From: an uncultured Collinsella sp.
Lineage (GTDB): Bacteria > Actinomycetota > Coriobacteriia > Coriobacteriales > Coriobacteriaceae
Direction: 5' to 3'
NCBI GenBank assembly: GCA_900549715.1
Contig: URPK01000001.1
Span: 124,001-188,000 of the forward strand
Length of the DNA: 64,000 bases
Positions 48,768-61,095 of this stretch are shown piece by piece. The number at the start of each line of letters is the position of its first letter. Positions within the stretch are counted from its first letter, which is position 1. Under the pieces are notes generated by a model that saw only the letters and a program-made list of their open reading frames with translations, was not told the DNA's origin and made no database searches. The position numbers and the translations under genes were made by a program.

Positions 48768-49358
48768 CAAAGCTTGCTTCGGTCTCAAAGCCGCCGAACC
48801 GGCACGGTACTTTACGAAAAGGCGTGCGGCGCTGTTGCTGAGGGTGGCCAAGTCGACAGTGTCGCCGTTGACGTTCTCGGTTGCCTAGGCGCGCAGGAGC
48901 GAAAGGGCGTCAGCGGCGTTCATGCAGTACCCGACGGTAAAGTTCCATACTGCGAACTCACAGTCGTTTGCCGAAGGGTGAGACGCGATTGATTATTCCC
49001 TAAGTTGGATGAAAAACGCCATGTTATTGCAGGGCTGCATACTCGTCCAATAATTGCATAGAATCTCGTATAGTGCGAGTAAGATTTTGCGCTATCTGTT
49101 TTGTGTTTAGCAAAGATATAGTTTGCATAATCCAGCTTAATCCTCGCTCCATTTAAATAAAGTCGCACGTAAATGGCGTAAACATATCTGATCTGGGTTT
49201 CTGTACGCTGAGCGGATAAAAACGACCGTTCACCGCTCAACTATTTTCAAAATGAATAAAATGAGCGATAAAGAGAATATAAACCTTAATAAACTCGCGT
49301 ATCGCACGGGCGCGGGTTATTAATGGGTTGTAGGCCTTTTACAGAAAGGATTCCAGCA
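48768..49358. other. Long intergenic region before arcC
   Basis: About 590 nt, AT-rich toward arcC. A 106-codon minus-strand frame (48920-49240) has no ribosome-binding site or recognisable motif. TTGCATAAT occurs at 49124. AAAGGA at 49345-49350 serves arcC. The promoter must be here but I cannot place it reliably. Confidence 0.4.
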
Positions 49359-50321
49359 ATGTCTAAGCCTCTTGGCAAGCCCGATCGTATTGTCGTCGCC
49401 CTCGGCGGCAACGCCCTCGGCAACAACCCCGTCGAGCAGATCCAGGCCGTGAGCAACACCGCCCACGCTCTCCTTGGTCTTATCGAGCAGGGTAACGAGA
49501 TCATCATCACCCACGGCAACGGCCCGCAGGTCGGCATGATCCAGAACGCCTTCGCCGCTGCCCACGACGCCATCGGCACCCCCGAGATGCCGCTGCCCGA
49601 GTGCGGCGCCATGTCCCAGGGCTACATTGGCTACCACCTGCAGCAGGGCATCGGCCGCGAGATGCACAAGCGCTATAAGCGTTGGCACGCCGCCACCGTC
49701 GTCACCCAGATCGAGTGCGACCCGGACGATCCCGCGTTCAAGAACCCGACCAAGCCGATCGGCCCCTTCTACACCGAGGAGCAGGCCAAGGAGTTCATGG
49801 CCGAGGATCCTTCCAAGGTCTTCGTCGAGGATTCCGGCCGCGGCTGGCGTCGCGTCGTCGCTTCCCCTGATCCCAAGAAGATCGTCGAGGCTGACTCCAT
49901 CCTCAACCTGCTCGACAACGAGTTCATCGTCATCGCCTGCGGTGGCGGCGGCATCCCCGTCGTCCGCGACTACGAGAACAAGGGCTGCTACAAGGGCGTT
50001 CCCGCCGTCATCGACAAGGACCTGGGCGGCGAGCTGCTGGCCGAGGACTGCGACGCCGACGTCCTGTTCCTGCTGACCGCCGTTGAGCATGTCGCCATCA
50101 ACTTTGGCAAGCCCAACCAGGAGGAGCTCGAGGACATCACCGCCGACGAGGCCGAGCGCCTGGCCGACGAGGGCCAGTTCGGCAAGGGTTCCATGGAGCC
50201 CAAGGTCCGCGCCGCCATCAAGTTCGCCCGCTCCCGCAAGGGCCGCACCTGCATCATCGGCGCCCTGGACAAGGCCGCCGAGACCATGGCCGGTCTCTCC
50301 GGTACCCGCATCCACGAGTAG
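49359..50321 (+). CDS. arcC: Carbamate kinase
   Basis: 320 residues from ATG 49359 (in-frame ATG 49323 has no ribosome-binding site). Amino-acid-kinase fold with VVALGGNALG at the N-terminus, ITHGNGPQVG, IACGGGGIPV and DKDLGGELLA, all ArcC signatures. Transfers phosphate between carbamoyl phosphate and ADP, giving ATP, ammonia and CO2. No arginine deiminase or ornithine transcarbamylase gene is adjacent, so carbamoyl phosphate must come from elsewhere (arginine, agmatine, citrulline or purine breakdown). Strong codon bias indicates high expression. Confidence 0.95.
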   Translation: MSKPLGKPDRIVVALGGNALGNNPVEQIQAVSNTAHALLGLIEQGNEIIITHGNGPQVGMIQNAFAAAHDAIGTPEMPLPECGAMSQGYIGYHLQQGIGREMHKRYKRWHAATVVTQIECDPDDPAFKNPTKPIGPFYTEEQAKEFMAEDPSKVFVEDSGRGWRRVVASPDPKKIVEADSILNLLDNEFIVIACGGGGIPVVRDYENKGCYKGVPAVIDKDLGGELLAEDCDADVLFLLTAVEHVAINFGKPNQEELEDITADEAERLADEGQFGKGSMEPKVRAAIKFARSRKGRTCIIGALDKAAETMAGLSGTRIHE

Positions 50322-50386
50322 CCTCTACTCTGTTGCCTCTCTCGTGGGCGCCAGGCAAGACGCCCACAAACTAGCCTCTCTTCATG

Positions 50387-50416
50387 AGCCCCGCAGTCCG
50401 CTCCGGCTGCGGGGCT
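50387..50416 (+). terminator. Terminator of arcC
   Basis: 10-bp stem AGCCCCGCAG/CTGCGGGGCT, loop of 10 nt, followed by TTTTG. A smaller hairpin (TGGGCG/CGCCCA, about 50345-50366) precedes it. Confidence 0.88.
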
Positions 50417-50430
50417 TTTGCTATTCACCT

Positions 50431-50606
50431 AGTCATTGGGGACAAACCCGGCACTTGGGGACGGTCCTTTCCTGCCGGCAGCTTGGGACAGTCCTTAATA
50501 GTCATTGGGGACGTTCTTAAACGACTAGTCAAACAAGAACGTCCCCAATGACTACTCATTTAAGTCTGTCCCCAATGACTGCACAATGGCTGGGAAGGCG
50601 CATCCC
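50431..50606. repeat. Composite of dispersed intergenic repeats
   Basis: Contains a half AGTCATTGGG element (50431), the CCGGCACTTGGGGACGG element (50448-50494), a perfect 20-bp inverted repeat of the GTCATTGGGGACG family (50499-50518 with 50535-50554), another half (50565-50580) and one arm of the 62-bp array family (GGAAGGCGCATCCC, 50593-50606). No gene between 50322 and 50754. Confidence 0.75.
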
Positions 50607-50754
50607 ACACCGACGCATTGCCTTCGGGCCCTTTCCCCAGGCTCTCCATAGCTCAGCTGAACTCCCCGCAACCTGTTCCGGGTTGGCGGAACGAGCGCGA
50701 CGTGGAGTGTCATTCTTTACCGCGTTAGACTAGACGCAGGGAAAGGAGGAGGAC

Positions 50755-52650
50755 ATGGATGCTCGCGTCAAGCAGCTTGTAAATATGATCGAGGACGCTC
50801 AGCCTGTCGCTGTCGCGGTACTTGCCAAGCGTCTCGAGGTAAGCGAGCGCGCCGTGAGAAACTATATCCATCGCGCAAACGACAACCTTGCAGGGGTTGC
50901 ACGCATCGTTGGCAGCAAGGGGCAGTATCGTATCGATGTTGCACGTGCAGATGAGCTTGCTCGCTTGCTAGACGGTGCGGCTCTGGCCCATCCGGGCATT
51001 CCTGATACGCGCGACGGCCGTGTGTCCTTCCTTCTTAACGACCTCCTAATGCGGTCCCAGTGGGTGACGATTGAGGAGTATGCGGATTTACTCTACGTTT
51101 CGGCGCGGACTCTGTCCAATGACATGCGTCTGGTAGAGCAGAAACTCGCCCAATTTGACTTAGCGCTTGAAAAGCGCCCACGCTACGGAATCCGCGTTGC
51201 GGGCGGGGAGTCGCAACGGCGCCTGTGCCTGGCCTCGCTGGTGAGGCCCGTGTTGCCCGACACCGACGATGCAAAGCTCGCCGAGCACCTGCGGGCCATC
51301 GCCGCATGTGTGGACGATGCCCTGACGGCCTCGCCCGTCACGGTGAGCTCGCTGGCATCCCGCAATCTCATCATGCATCTTTACATCGCTCTTGGCCGCA
51401 TCGAGCAGGGCTGCTATGTCCCAGCTGCAGAATCGGACGTTCAAAAACTGGAGGGAACGCGCGAATACGCCGCGGCTTTCCAGATTGCCGCAAACATCAA
51501 GGATGCCCTGGGCGTGAGCATGCCCCGAGAAGAGGTTGCCTTTATCGCAATCCATTTGCTCGGCAGGGGCACGGGCGTGCCCGAGAAGGGCTCTGCCGTT
51601 ATCTCGGACGAGATGTGGGAGATTGCTTCCGAGATGGTACGTGCGGTCAACGATGAGTTTAGGTTTGACTTTAGCAGCGATCTTGAACTTCGCATGAACC
51701 TTGCTCGGCATATTGGCCCTCTGGGTTATCGCCTTGAATATCACATGCATATGGATAACCCCATGCTGCCCGATATCAAGACGAGGTTTCCGTTGGCCTA
51801 TTCGATGGCGGCCGGCACCTCGCAGGTACTCGAGCGTCATTTTGGCAGCCAGCCCTCTGATGAGGAGCTCGGCTACATCGCCATGGCATTTGCCCTGGCC
51901 CTCGAGCAGCAAGCCGACCAGCCGCGTCGCAAACGCATCCTGATCGTGTGCGCCTCGGGAGCGGGAAGCGCCCGTATGCTCGAGCACCAGTACCGCAAGC
52001 AGTTTGGTATGTATATCGAGTCGATTGAGACATGCGACGTCGCCCGCGTGGGAACGCTCGACTTTTCGCACATCGACTACGTGTTCACAACGGTGCCGCT
52101 CAACGTCAAGTTGCCTGTGCCCGTCCGCGAGGCCGATTTCTTCTTGGAGACGAGCGATGTCAACGCTATCCGCAAGGTGCTGAGTGATGACGCTGCGCAA
52201 TCGGACTCCCTGAGCGCTTTCTTTAGCCGTGCCCTGTTCTTCAACCGCGTTGAGGCGTCGTCGAAGCAGGCCGTTCTCCGATATCTCTCCGAGCGCGCCG
52301 TCGAGAGCGGCCGTGTCGATGCCCAGTTTGCCCAAGAGGTTGCCGAGCGCGAGAGCGCGAGTGCCACCTCGTTTGGCAATGGGGTGGCCATGCCCCATGG
52401 GATGCATCCTTTGAGCGCCGAGGCCTTTGTTACCGTGGGCCTGCTCGAACATCCCATTCTTTGGGACGAATACGGCCATGAGGTCGATATCGTCTTTATG
52501 GTGTCGTTTGCCCGGTCGGGCGGCGATGAGGCGCGGATCTTGAGCTCGCTGCTCGCTGAGATCTTTATGGACCGCCAGGGGGTCGAGCGCTTACGCGAGC
52601 GCCGGTCCTGGCATGAGCTGATGGCGCTTGTGCAAGCGCATACGGCTTAA
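50755..52650 (+). CDS. PRD-domain transcriptional activator with PTS EIIB and EIIA domains
   Basis: 631 residues with AAAGGAGGAGG upstream. Two N-terminal helix-turn-helix regions (~10-60, ~95-150), two PTS regulation domains (~180-380, with conserved His, for example RNLIMHLYIAL and VAFIAIHLLGRG), an EIIB domain with Cys399 (VCASGAGSA), and a C-terminal EIIA-Mtl/Fru domain with His548 (MPHGMHP). LicR/MtlR-type activators of this architecture are controlled by phosphorylation from the PTS. It heads the beta-glucoside PTS operon on the same strand and should activate it. Confidence 0.93.
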   Translation: MDARVKQLVNMIEDAQPVAVAVLAKRLEVSERAVRNYIHRANDNLAGVARIVGSKGQYRIDVARADELARLLDGAALAHPGIPDTRDGRVSFLLNDLLMRSQWVTIEEYADLLYVSARTLSNDMRLVEQKLAQFDLALEKRPRYGIRVAGGESQRRLCLASLVRPVLPDTDDAKLAEHLRAIAACVDDALTASPVTVSSLASRNLIMHLYIALGRIEQGCYVPAAESDVQKLEGTREYAAAFQIAANIKDALGVSMPREEVAFIAIHLLGRGTGVPEKGSAVISDEMWEIASEMVRAVNDEFRFDFSSDLELRMNLARHIGPLGYRLEYHMHMDNPMLPDIKTRFPLAYSMAAGTSQVLERHFGSQPSDEELGYIAMAFALALEQQADQPRRKRILIVCASGAGSARMLEHQYRKQFGMYIESIETCDVARVGTLDFSHIDYVFTTVPLNVKLPVPVREADFFLETSDVNAIRKVLSDDAAQSDSLSAFFSRALFFNRVEASSKQAVLRYLSERAVESGRVDAQFAQEVAERESASATSFGNGVAMPHGMHPLSAEAFVTVGLLEHPILWDEYGHEVDIVFMVSFARSGGDEARILSSLLAEIFMDRQGVERLRERRSWHELMALVQAHTA

Positions 52651-52769
52651 GACTTCTTTTGTCGATGACGCTGTCAGTCTACCTGCAATAAACCTCGAGG
52701 ATTGCGGGCGGGAGATAGGTGTTTCGAATATTCAAGTACAAACCAGACATCACGGGAGAGGAGACCGTT

Positions 52770-53096
52770 ATGGACGATCAGGGAACCGAGATGGTTTCGT
52801 TTCAGCTGGTCGCTGCAGCGGGAGAGGCACGCAGCCTTGCCTTCGAAGCCCTTGAAAAGGCAAAGGCGGGGGATTTTGGCGCTGCCACCAAACTCATGAA
52901 GCAGTCAAAGGATGCGGGAATCAAGGCTCACCACATCCAAACGCAGCTGCTTTCGACCGAGGCGGCGGGCGAGCATCTGTCGGTGGATGTGTTGCTGGTC
53001 CATGCTCAGGACCACCTCATGTGCTCCATGCTTGCTCAGGAGCTCGTGCAGGAGCTGATCTGCCTGTATGAGCGCACTGCAGCCAAGAACGCCTAA
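52770..53096 (+). CDS. PTS lactose/cellobiose-family EIIA
   Basis: 108 residues from ATG 52770 (GAGGAG 6 nt upstream); a longer GTG start at 52719 is possible but unneeded. Three-helix EIIA-lac type with the phosphorylated His78 in LLVHAQDHLM, the same position as in the well-studied staphylococcal LacF. Accepts phosphate from HPr and passes it to EIIB. Second gene of the operon, 119 nt after the regulator. Confidence 0.93.
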   Translation: MDDQGTEMVSFQLVAAAGEARSLAFEALEKAKAGDFGAATKLMKQSKDAGIKAHHIQTQLLSTEAAGEHLSVDVLLVHAQDHLMCSMLAQELVQELICLYERTAAKNA

Positions 53097-53142
53097 CGGC
53101 GTGCGGCGACTATCCAACCAATCAATGCGAAGGGAATCCCTT

Positions 53143-53436
53143 ATGAAGATCCTTCTTGTTTGCGCAGCTGGCCTGTCTACAAGCATTCTGATGAAGAAAC
53201 TCGAGAAATACGCGGAGCAAAACGGCATCGAGCTCGATATCGATGCGGTGGGTATCGGCGAGTATCAGGAGACCTGCGCCGATTATGACGTGCTGCTCTT
53301 GGGGCCGCAGGTGTCCTACCAGCTCAACACCGTCAAGCAGGGGAGCGGTAAGCCGACCGCGGTCATCCCCGCACAGGACTACGGCATGGGCAACGCCGCC
53401 AACGTGCTGGCACTCGCCCAGTCGCTGTTGGGCTAG
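53143..53436 (+). CDS. PTS lactose/cellobiose-family EIIB
   Basis: 97 residues. Active-site Cys7 in ILLVCAAGLSTS, the phosphocysteine P-loop. Start ATG 53143 preceded by AAGGGA; the longer frame from 53068 overlaps EIIA and lacks a site. Transfers phosphate to the beta-glucoside bound by EIIC. Confidence 0.93.
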   Translation: MKILLVCAAGLSTSILMKKLEKYAEQNGIELDIDAVGIGEYQETCADYDVLLLGPQVSYQLNTVKQGSGKPTAVIPAQDYGMGNAANVLALAQSLLG

Positions 53437-53445
53437 GAGGCGACC

Positions 53446-56251
<2,806 letters not shown>

Positions 56252-56267
56252 CCCTTGCAAGCCTGCT

Positions 56268-56297
56268 GCCCCCGTGGCCCGTTTCGGCCGCGGGGGC
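56268..56297 (+). terminator. Terminator of the beta-glucoside PTS operon
   Basis: 12-bp stem GCCCCCGTGGCC/GGCCGCGGGGGC, loop CGTTTC, followed by TTTTGTTATTT. Confidence 0.9.
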
Positions 56298-56341
56298 TTT
56301 TGTTATTTACCTAGTCCCCGATGAGACCCTCATTCTGTGGG

Positions 56342-56452
56342 TAGTCATTGGGGACGTTCTTAAAAGACTAGTCATTTAAGTCTGTCCCCAATGACTGCGG
56401 AAACCCGGCACTTGGGGACGTTCCTTTTCTGCTGGCAGCTTGGAACAGTCCT
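56342..56452. repeat. Dispersed repeats GTCATTGGGGACG and CCGGCACTTGGGGACG
   Basis: First element: AGTCATTGGGGAC and its inverse GTCCCCAATGACT (56343-56355, 56384-56396) around GACTAGTC. Second element: 56404-56452, matching 50448-50494. A further partial copy, ACTCATTTAAGTCTGTCCCC, is at 56674. Confidence 0.75.
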
Positions 56453-56475
56453 TAAAGCCCGCATCAATCAACTGC

Positions 56476-56645
56476 GGAAAGCGCATCCCAGAATGAGCGT
56501 CCAACATGGGACATAGTTTCCCTTGAGGGCCTCAACCGGAAAATGCATCCCGGAATGTTGCCGGAAAGTGGAACGTAGTTTCCCAAACGGGCCGCTAACG
56601 GAAAGTGCATCCCGCTATTGAGCTCCAAAATGGGATGCGCTTTCC
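56476..56645. repeat. 62-bp-period hairpin array, locus 3
   Basis: Three full 46-bp units (56476-56521, 56538-56583, 56600-56645), spacers exactly 16 nt. Arms such as GGAAAGCGCATCCC and GGGATGCGCTTTCC. Flanked on both sides by the GTCATTGGGGACG repeats. No gene in 56252-56719. Confidence 0.85.
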
Positions 56646-56719
56646 GTGTCGGCAGTTCCTGGCAGCCTGGGGCTACTCATTTAAGTCTGTCCCCAATGAG
56701 TGCAATGAGTGCCCAATGA

Positions 56720-57755
56720 CTAGTAGTAGGCCCACATGGCTTCGATTTCGTTGAGGACTTCTACGACACCCCAGCGACGGGCGCTGCGGCTGGCCGAGTT
56801 GGGGTCGTAGACTCCCACTTGATCGGCATCGTCGATGCCCCAGAGCACGATATAGTGTCCAACACTGGTAAAGGTGCCGGGACGAACCGATGCGATAATG
56901 GGCGCACCCGAGCGCAGCGCCTGGGTGATAGAGCTGCGATCGATATGGAGCTCCGTTGCGTTAAGGCCCAGCTGCCATGCGCCGCGCGTCATAAATGACC
57001 ATTCGGTGGCGCCGGTGGGGGGCATAGTTGCCTGCCTCGGAAAGCGCGCACATATCGACGGGAGTCATATCGGTGCGTCCCGTCTTAAAGATATAGACCA
57101 TGGTGAGGCACGTAGGCCCGCAAGCATTTTGGCGGATGGTACCGCCGGCGTAAGGCAGCTCCGACCATGCAGGGTCGATCTGATAGATATGGGGCATCGT
57201 GCCGGCTTGCCATTGCGAGCGCGGGGTCGAAAAGGCGAAAGAATAACCGGGCGCGACGGGGGCCTTGAGCAGCTTGTCCTCGGCGGTGGGCTCGAGACCG
57301 GCCGAGCCGTGGGACATACAGGAGCTCATAAGCACAAAGACCAGACAGATGAGGATAGAGCACAGTGCGAGGCAAAGCCGACGAGCCGGCAGGGCGGGGG
57401 CATTCACGTACGATGTCGAGCGGTAGGGCTTGCCGTCGCGTCCGCCTTGGGGATGCGAAAAGAAGCGGTTGATATGGCTGCCGGGCTGACGTGCGCCGTT
57501 GCGGCGCAGTTGCGGAACCTCGGCTTGGCGCTGTCGAGTGCGCGCGCCCAAGCGGCTATCTTGCTGTGCGCTTGTGCCCGTGCTCGGACGGCCACTCTGC
57601 CGTGTTCTGTTTGTCTGCTGCCGAGACGAAGGCCTGGGTTGCTCTTGAGGGCGTTGCGGATTGCTGCTCGTGGCACTTCTGGGCGTCGGCGTGGTGCGGC
57701 CAGCAAGGCGAACGCTTTGTCGCCGTTGATCACCGTCGTTGTATCCGTATGCCAT
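56720..57755 (-). pseudogene. Frameshifted C39-like membrane-anchored peptidase
   Basis: Two overlapping frames form one protein of about 345 residues. 57755-56961 gives a Gln/Arg-rich cytoplasmic part, a membrane helix (LCLALCSILICLVFVLM) and an outside domain with the catalytic-Cys motif NACGPTCLTM. The other frame (57025-56720) gives the rest, with VGHYIVLWGI (His) and YDPNS (Asp), the Peptidase_C39_2 triad order. They join at a run of six G on the plus strand, 57017-57022; five would keep one frame (NYA then PPTGATEW). Either a phase-variable switch, a recent inactivation, or a sequencing error. Both halves retain good codon use. Confidence 0.8.
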
Positions 57756-58116
57756 TCGTACCGCCTTGTCTCATGTATAACCTGTCTATCCTACAAAAAA
57801 GATGTGCAACAAATGGGTCCGCGCGTCAAAAGCTCGGTAAACGGTACGAAAGGCGCAAAACACACGGCCTCAAAAACATCTCTATATGCGTCCGATGAGC
57901 GTACGCCCGTCGGACGGGCGACAACAATGAGCGGCAAACCGTGCCGTTCGTCCCAAAAACGGCGCCGCTCGTTTTGCAGTTCTGCCTTCGGTCGAGCCAC
58001 AAGCGGCGCTGCTGTGCCAAGGCCGTATTGTAAAGTCACGAAATAAAAGCGCGCGGCAAAACAGACCGCGCAAGGGGTGACGCCAAAGAGGCGTCAATAA
58101 GGAAAGGAGGGGAACA
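57756..58116 (+). promoter_or_regulatory. Leader region of the APC permease gene
   Basis: No gene seen in 361 nt. A hairpin TGACGCC-AAAGA-GGCGTCA (58078-58096) lies 8 nt before the AAAGGAGGGG ribosome-binding site, and GCGCG/CGCGC arms (about 58049-58071) lie just upstream. No T-box or known riboswitch motif recognised. Confidence 0.4.
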
Positions 58117-59568
58117 ATGGCGGACAAGAACGCAGAAGTTGCAGTCGAAGGTAACGGCGGCATGAAGAAAACGCTTTCGCTCTGGAACTTCTTCACCATC
58201 GGTTTCGGTGCCATCATCGGAACTGGCTGGGTTCTGCAGGTCGGCGACTGGATGGTCGTGGGCGGCGGTCCCGTTCCCGCTATGATCGCATTCCTCTTGG
58301 GTGCAATCTTTCTCGTGCCCGTCGGAGCTGTTTTCGGTGAGCTCACGGCTGCTATCCCCATCTCGGGCGGCATCGTCGAGTATGTCGATCGTAGCTTTGG
58401 CCGTACGCTGAGCTATATCACCGGTTGGCTCCTGGCCCTGGGCAACGGCATCCTGTGCCCGTGGGAGGCAATCGCTATCTCGACCCTCGTGTCCGAGATG
58501 TTCGGCAGCCTGCCCGGTCTTGAGTGGCTGCGTGCCGTCAAGCTCTATACCATCCTGGGCGCCGACGTTTACCTGTTCCCGACGCTGATCGCGCTCGGCT
58601 TTGCAGTCTACGTCATCTTCCTCAACTTCCGCGGTGCCAGCTCGGCCGCCAAGCTCCAGGCCTTCCTGACCAAGGCCCTGCTCTGCGGCATGCTGCTCGC
58701 CATGGGCGTCTCGCTGTTCACCGGTTCGCCGGAACACGCCATGCCCGTGTTCTCCCAGGTCACCGGCGCTGGTGGCGGCAAGCCCGCTACCGAGGGCACC
58801 AGCCTGTTCGCCGGCATCGTGTCGGTCCTGGTTCTGACCCCGTTCTTCTACGCCGGTTTCGACACCATTCCTCAGCAGGCTGAGGAAGCAGCCGAGGGCC
58901 TCAACTGGAACAAGTTCGGCAAGATCATCTCCCTAGCCCTGCTGGCCGCAGGCGGCTTCTACATGGTCTGCATCTACTCGTTCGGCACCATCCTCGACTG
59001 GCATGAGTTTGTTAAGAGCCCGGTTCCCGCGCTTGCCTGCCTCAAGGGCATCAACATGCTCCTGTACCTGGCCATGCTCGTCATCGCCACGCTTGGACCC
59101 ATGGGCCCGATGAACTCCTTCTACGGCGCCACGAGCCGCATCATGCTCGCCATGGGCCGCAAGGGCCAGCTGCCCGAGAAGTTCGCCGAGGTCGATCCCA
59201 AGTCCGGCGCTCCCAAGCTCGCCTGCGTCGTCCTGGGCGTCATCACCGTCATCGGTCCGTTCCTGGGCAAGAACATGCTCATTCCTCTGACCAACGTGTC
59301 GGCCCTCGCCTTCATCTTCTCCTGCGGCATGGTCGCCCTCGCCTGCCTGCGCATGCGCTTCACCGAGCCCGACCTGCCTCGTCCCTACGAGGTGCCCGGC
59401 GGCAAGTTTGGCATCTGCCTCGCTGTCGCTGCCTGCGCCGTCATCATCGGGCTGCTCGTGATTCCGTTCTCTCCCGCCTCCCTCAACATGGTGGAGTGGA
59501 GCATCGTGATCGGCTGGCTGGCCATTGGCCTGGCTCTTATGGCCTTTACCAATTCCCGCAAAAAGTAG
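58117..59568 (+). CDS. APC-family amino acid permease
   Basis: 483 residues, about twelve membrane helices. N-terminal FFTIGFGAIIGTGWVLQVG is the substrate-binding helix 1 motif of APC transporters; PQQAEEAAEGLNWNKFGKII resembles the conserved loop after helix 6 of this superfamily. Strong ribosome-binding site. It is followed 131 nt later by an amidohydrolase, so it may import the amino acid, amine or small peptide that enzyme handles. Very biased codons suggest high expression. Confidence 0.92.
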   Translation: MADKNAEVAVEGNGGMKKTLSLWNFFTIGFGAIIGTGWVLQVGDWMVVGGGPVPAMIAFLLGAIFLVPVGAVFGELTAAIPISGGIVEYVDRSFGRTLSYITGWLLALGNGILCPWEAIAISTLVSEMFGSLPGLEWLRAVKLYTILGADVYLFPTLIALGFAVYVIFLNFRGASSAAKLQAFLTKALLCGMLLAMGVSLFTGSPEHAMPVFSQVTGAGGGKPATEGTSLFAGIVSVLVLTPFFYAGFDTIPQQAEEAAEGLNWNKFGKIISLALLAAGGFYMVCIYSFGTILDWHEFVKSPVPALACLKGINMLLYLAMLVIATLGPMGPMNSFYGATSRIMLAMGRKGQLPEKFAEVDPKSGAPKLACVVLGVITVIGPFLGKNMLIPLTNVSALAFIFSCGMVALACLRMRFTEPDLPRPYEVPGGKFGICLAVAACAVIIGLLVIPFSPASLNMVEWSIVIGWLAIGLALMAFTNSRKK

Positions 59569-59588
59569 CGCCTAGCCGGGGCGGATCG

Positions 59589-59617
59589 GGTGCGCGGGAT
59601 CCTCTCTTCCGCGCACC
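59589..59617 (+). terminator. Hairpin between permease and amidohydrolase
   Basis: 9-bp stem GGTGCGCGG/CCGCGCACC with an 11-nt loop; no T-run. May reduce read-through. Confidence 0.45.
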
Positions 59618-59699
59618 GAACCCGGCACCACTTGGGTAGTTTTGTGAGGCCTTAACCCAACACGGCCTCGCCCACTATATGGATCCATAAGGAGGAACC

Positions 59700-60977
59700 A
59701 TGTCCACTAAGTATGCAATCGTTGGCGGCAAGCTCATCGACGGTACCGGTGCCGAGCCGGTCGAGAACTCCCTCGTTCTCGTCGACGACAACGGCAAGAT
59801 CGAGTACGCCGGCACTATGCAGGACCTTCCCGAGGGCGTTGAGGTTATCGACGCCGCCGGCAAGACCGTCCTTCCCGGCCTGATCGACACCCACCTGCAC
59901 TTCTCGGGCAACCTGACCGACGATGACACCGATTGGGTCATGCAGCCGCTCCTCGAGAAGCAGGCCGTTGCCGTCAAGCAGGCCTACGACTGCCTCACCC
60001 ACGGCCTCACCACCGTCTGCGAGATCGGCCGCTTTGGTATCCAGATCCGTGACTGCATCGACAAGGGCGTCTTTAAGGGGCCGCGCGTTCTGGCCACCGG
60101 CCTGGGCTTCTGCCGTGTTGCCGGTCACGGTGACTCCCACCACTGCAGCCAGGAGCTCAACAAGGAATCGCACCCCTGGGGCGATCAGGTCGACGGTCCT
60201 TGGGATCTGCGCAAGGCCGTCCGTCGTCGCCTGCGCGAGAACCCCGATGCCATCAAGATCTGGGCTACCGGTGGCGGCATCTGGCGCTGGGACTCCGGTC
60301 GCGACCAGCACTATTGCTCCGAGGAGATCCAGGCCGTGATCGAAGAGGCCAAGTTGGTCGGCATCCCCGTGTGGAGCCACTGCTACAACAACCACGCCGC
60401 TGCCTACGATTCCGTCCGCTTTGGCTGCGAGCAGCTGATTCACGGCTTCGATATCGATGAGCGCACCATGGACCTCATGGCCGAGCAGGGCACCTTCTTC
60501 ACGCCGACGATCGCCTTCCTGCCCACCTGGTACGCCACCTATCCGCCCGTCTACGTCCCCGAGCTGCACGACAAGTACGAGGGCACCCTGGTCGAGAAGG
60601 AGCTGCAGCGCAACTACGACTGCCTGCGCGAGGCCAAGAAGCGCGGCGTCGTCATGACGATCGGCTCCGACTCCTTCTCCTTCGTCACCCCGTACGGCAC
60701 CTGCTCCATCGAGGAGATGTACGAGTTCGTCGACAAGATCGGCTTCACCCCGGTCGAGACCATCACCTGCGCTACCCTCAACGGTGCCAAGATGTGCCAC
60801 ATCGAGGACGAGACCGGTTCTATCGAGGTCGGTAAGTGCGCCGACCTGCTGGTCGTCAACGGTGACGTCGCCGCCGACATCCACGTGCTCAACACCGACA
60901 ACATGGACGTCATCATGAAGGACGGCTGGATCGTCGAGGCTGGCACCTTTGGCGAGGCCAACAAATACAGCGCCTAA
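59700..60977 (+). CDS. Metal-dependent amidohydrolase (imidazolonepropionase/prolidase-like)
   Basis: 425 residues, TAAGGAGGAACC before the ATG. Amidohydrolase superfamily features: N-terminal beta sandwich, metal ligands His65 and His67 in DTHLHF, a lysine in AIKIWATGG that is probably carbamylated, His in WSHCYNN and LIHGFD, and the catalytic Asp in IGSDSFS. The closest family members include Xaa-Pro or other dipeptidases and imidazolonepropionases. Pairing with an APC permease suggests catabolism of an imported amino-acid derivative or dipeptide. Highly biased codons. Confidence 0.88.
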   Translation: MSTKYAIVGGKLIDGTGAEPVENSLVLVDDNGKIEYAGTMQDLPEGVEVIDAAGKTVLPGLIDTHLHFSGNLTDDDTDWVMQPLLEKQAVAVKQAYDCLTHGLTTVCEIGRFGIQIRDCIDKGVFKGPRVLATGLGFCRVAGHGDSHHCSQELNKESHPWGDQVDGPWDLRKAVRRRLRENPDAIKIWATGGGIWRWDSGRDQHYCSEEIQAVIEEAKLVGIPVWSHCYNNHAAAYDSVRFGCEQLIHGFDIDERTMDLMAEQGTFFTPTIAFLPTWYATYPPVYVPELHDKYEGTLVEKELQRNYDCLREAKKRGVVMTIGSDSFSFVTPYGTCSIEEMYEFVDKIGFTPVETITCATLNGAKMCHIEDETGSIEVGKCADLLVVNGDVAADIHVLNTDNMDVIMKDGWIVEAGTFGEANKYSA

Positions 60978-61028
60978 GATACCGTTTGTCGATGGCTGGA
61001 TGTAAAACACAGTTTTTGATTGCATAAT

Positions 61029-61064
61029 GCAATGGAGAGGGTCGCTTGCGGCCCTCTCCATTGC
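61029..61064 (+). terminator. Hairpin after the amidohydrolase gene
   Basis: Perfect 13-bp stem GCAATGGAGAGGG/CCCTCTCCATTGC with a 10-nt loop; overlaps a TTGCATAAT motif at 61020. Weak T content after the stem. Confidence 0.6.
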
Positions 61065-61095
61065 TATGGGGTGCGTCAGTAAGAAGGGGATGACG

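Noticed and set aside
48920..49240. 106-codon minus-strand gene before arcC
   Set aside because: No ribosome-binding site, no recognisable motif, and codon use unlike the neighbours; treated as non-coding.
50548..50733. 61-codon gene between arcC and the PRD regulator
   Set aside because: It runs through dispersed intergenic repeats and has no ribosome-binding site.
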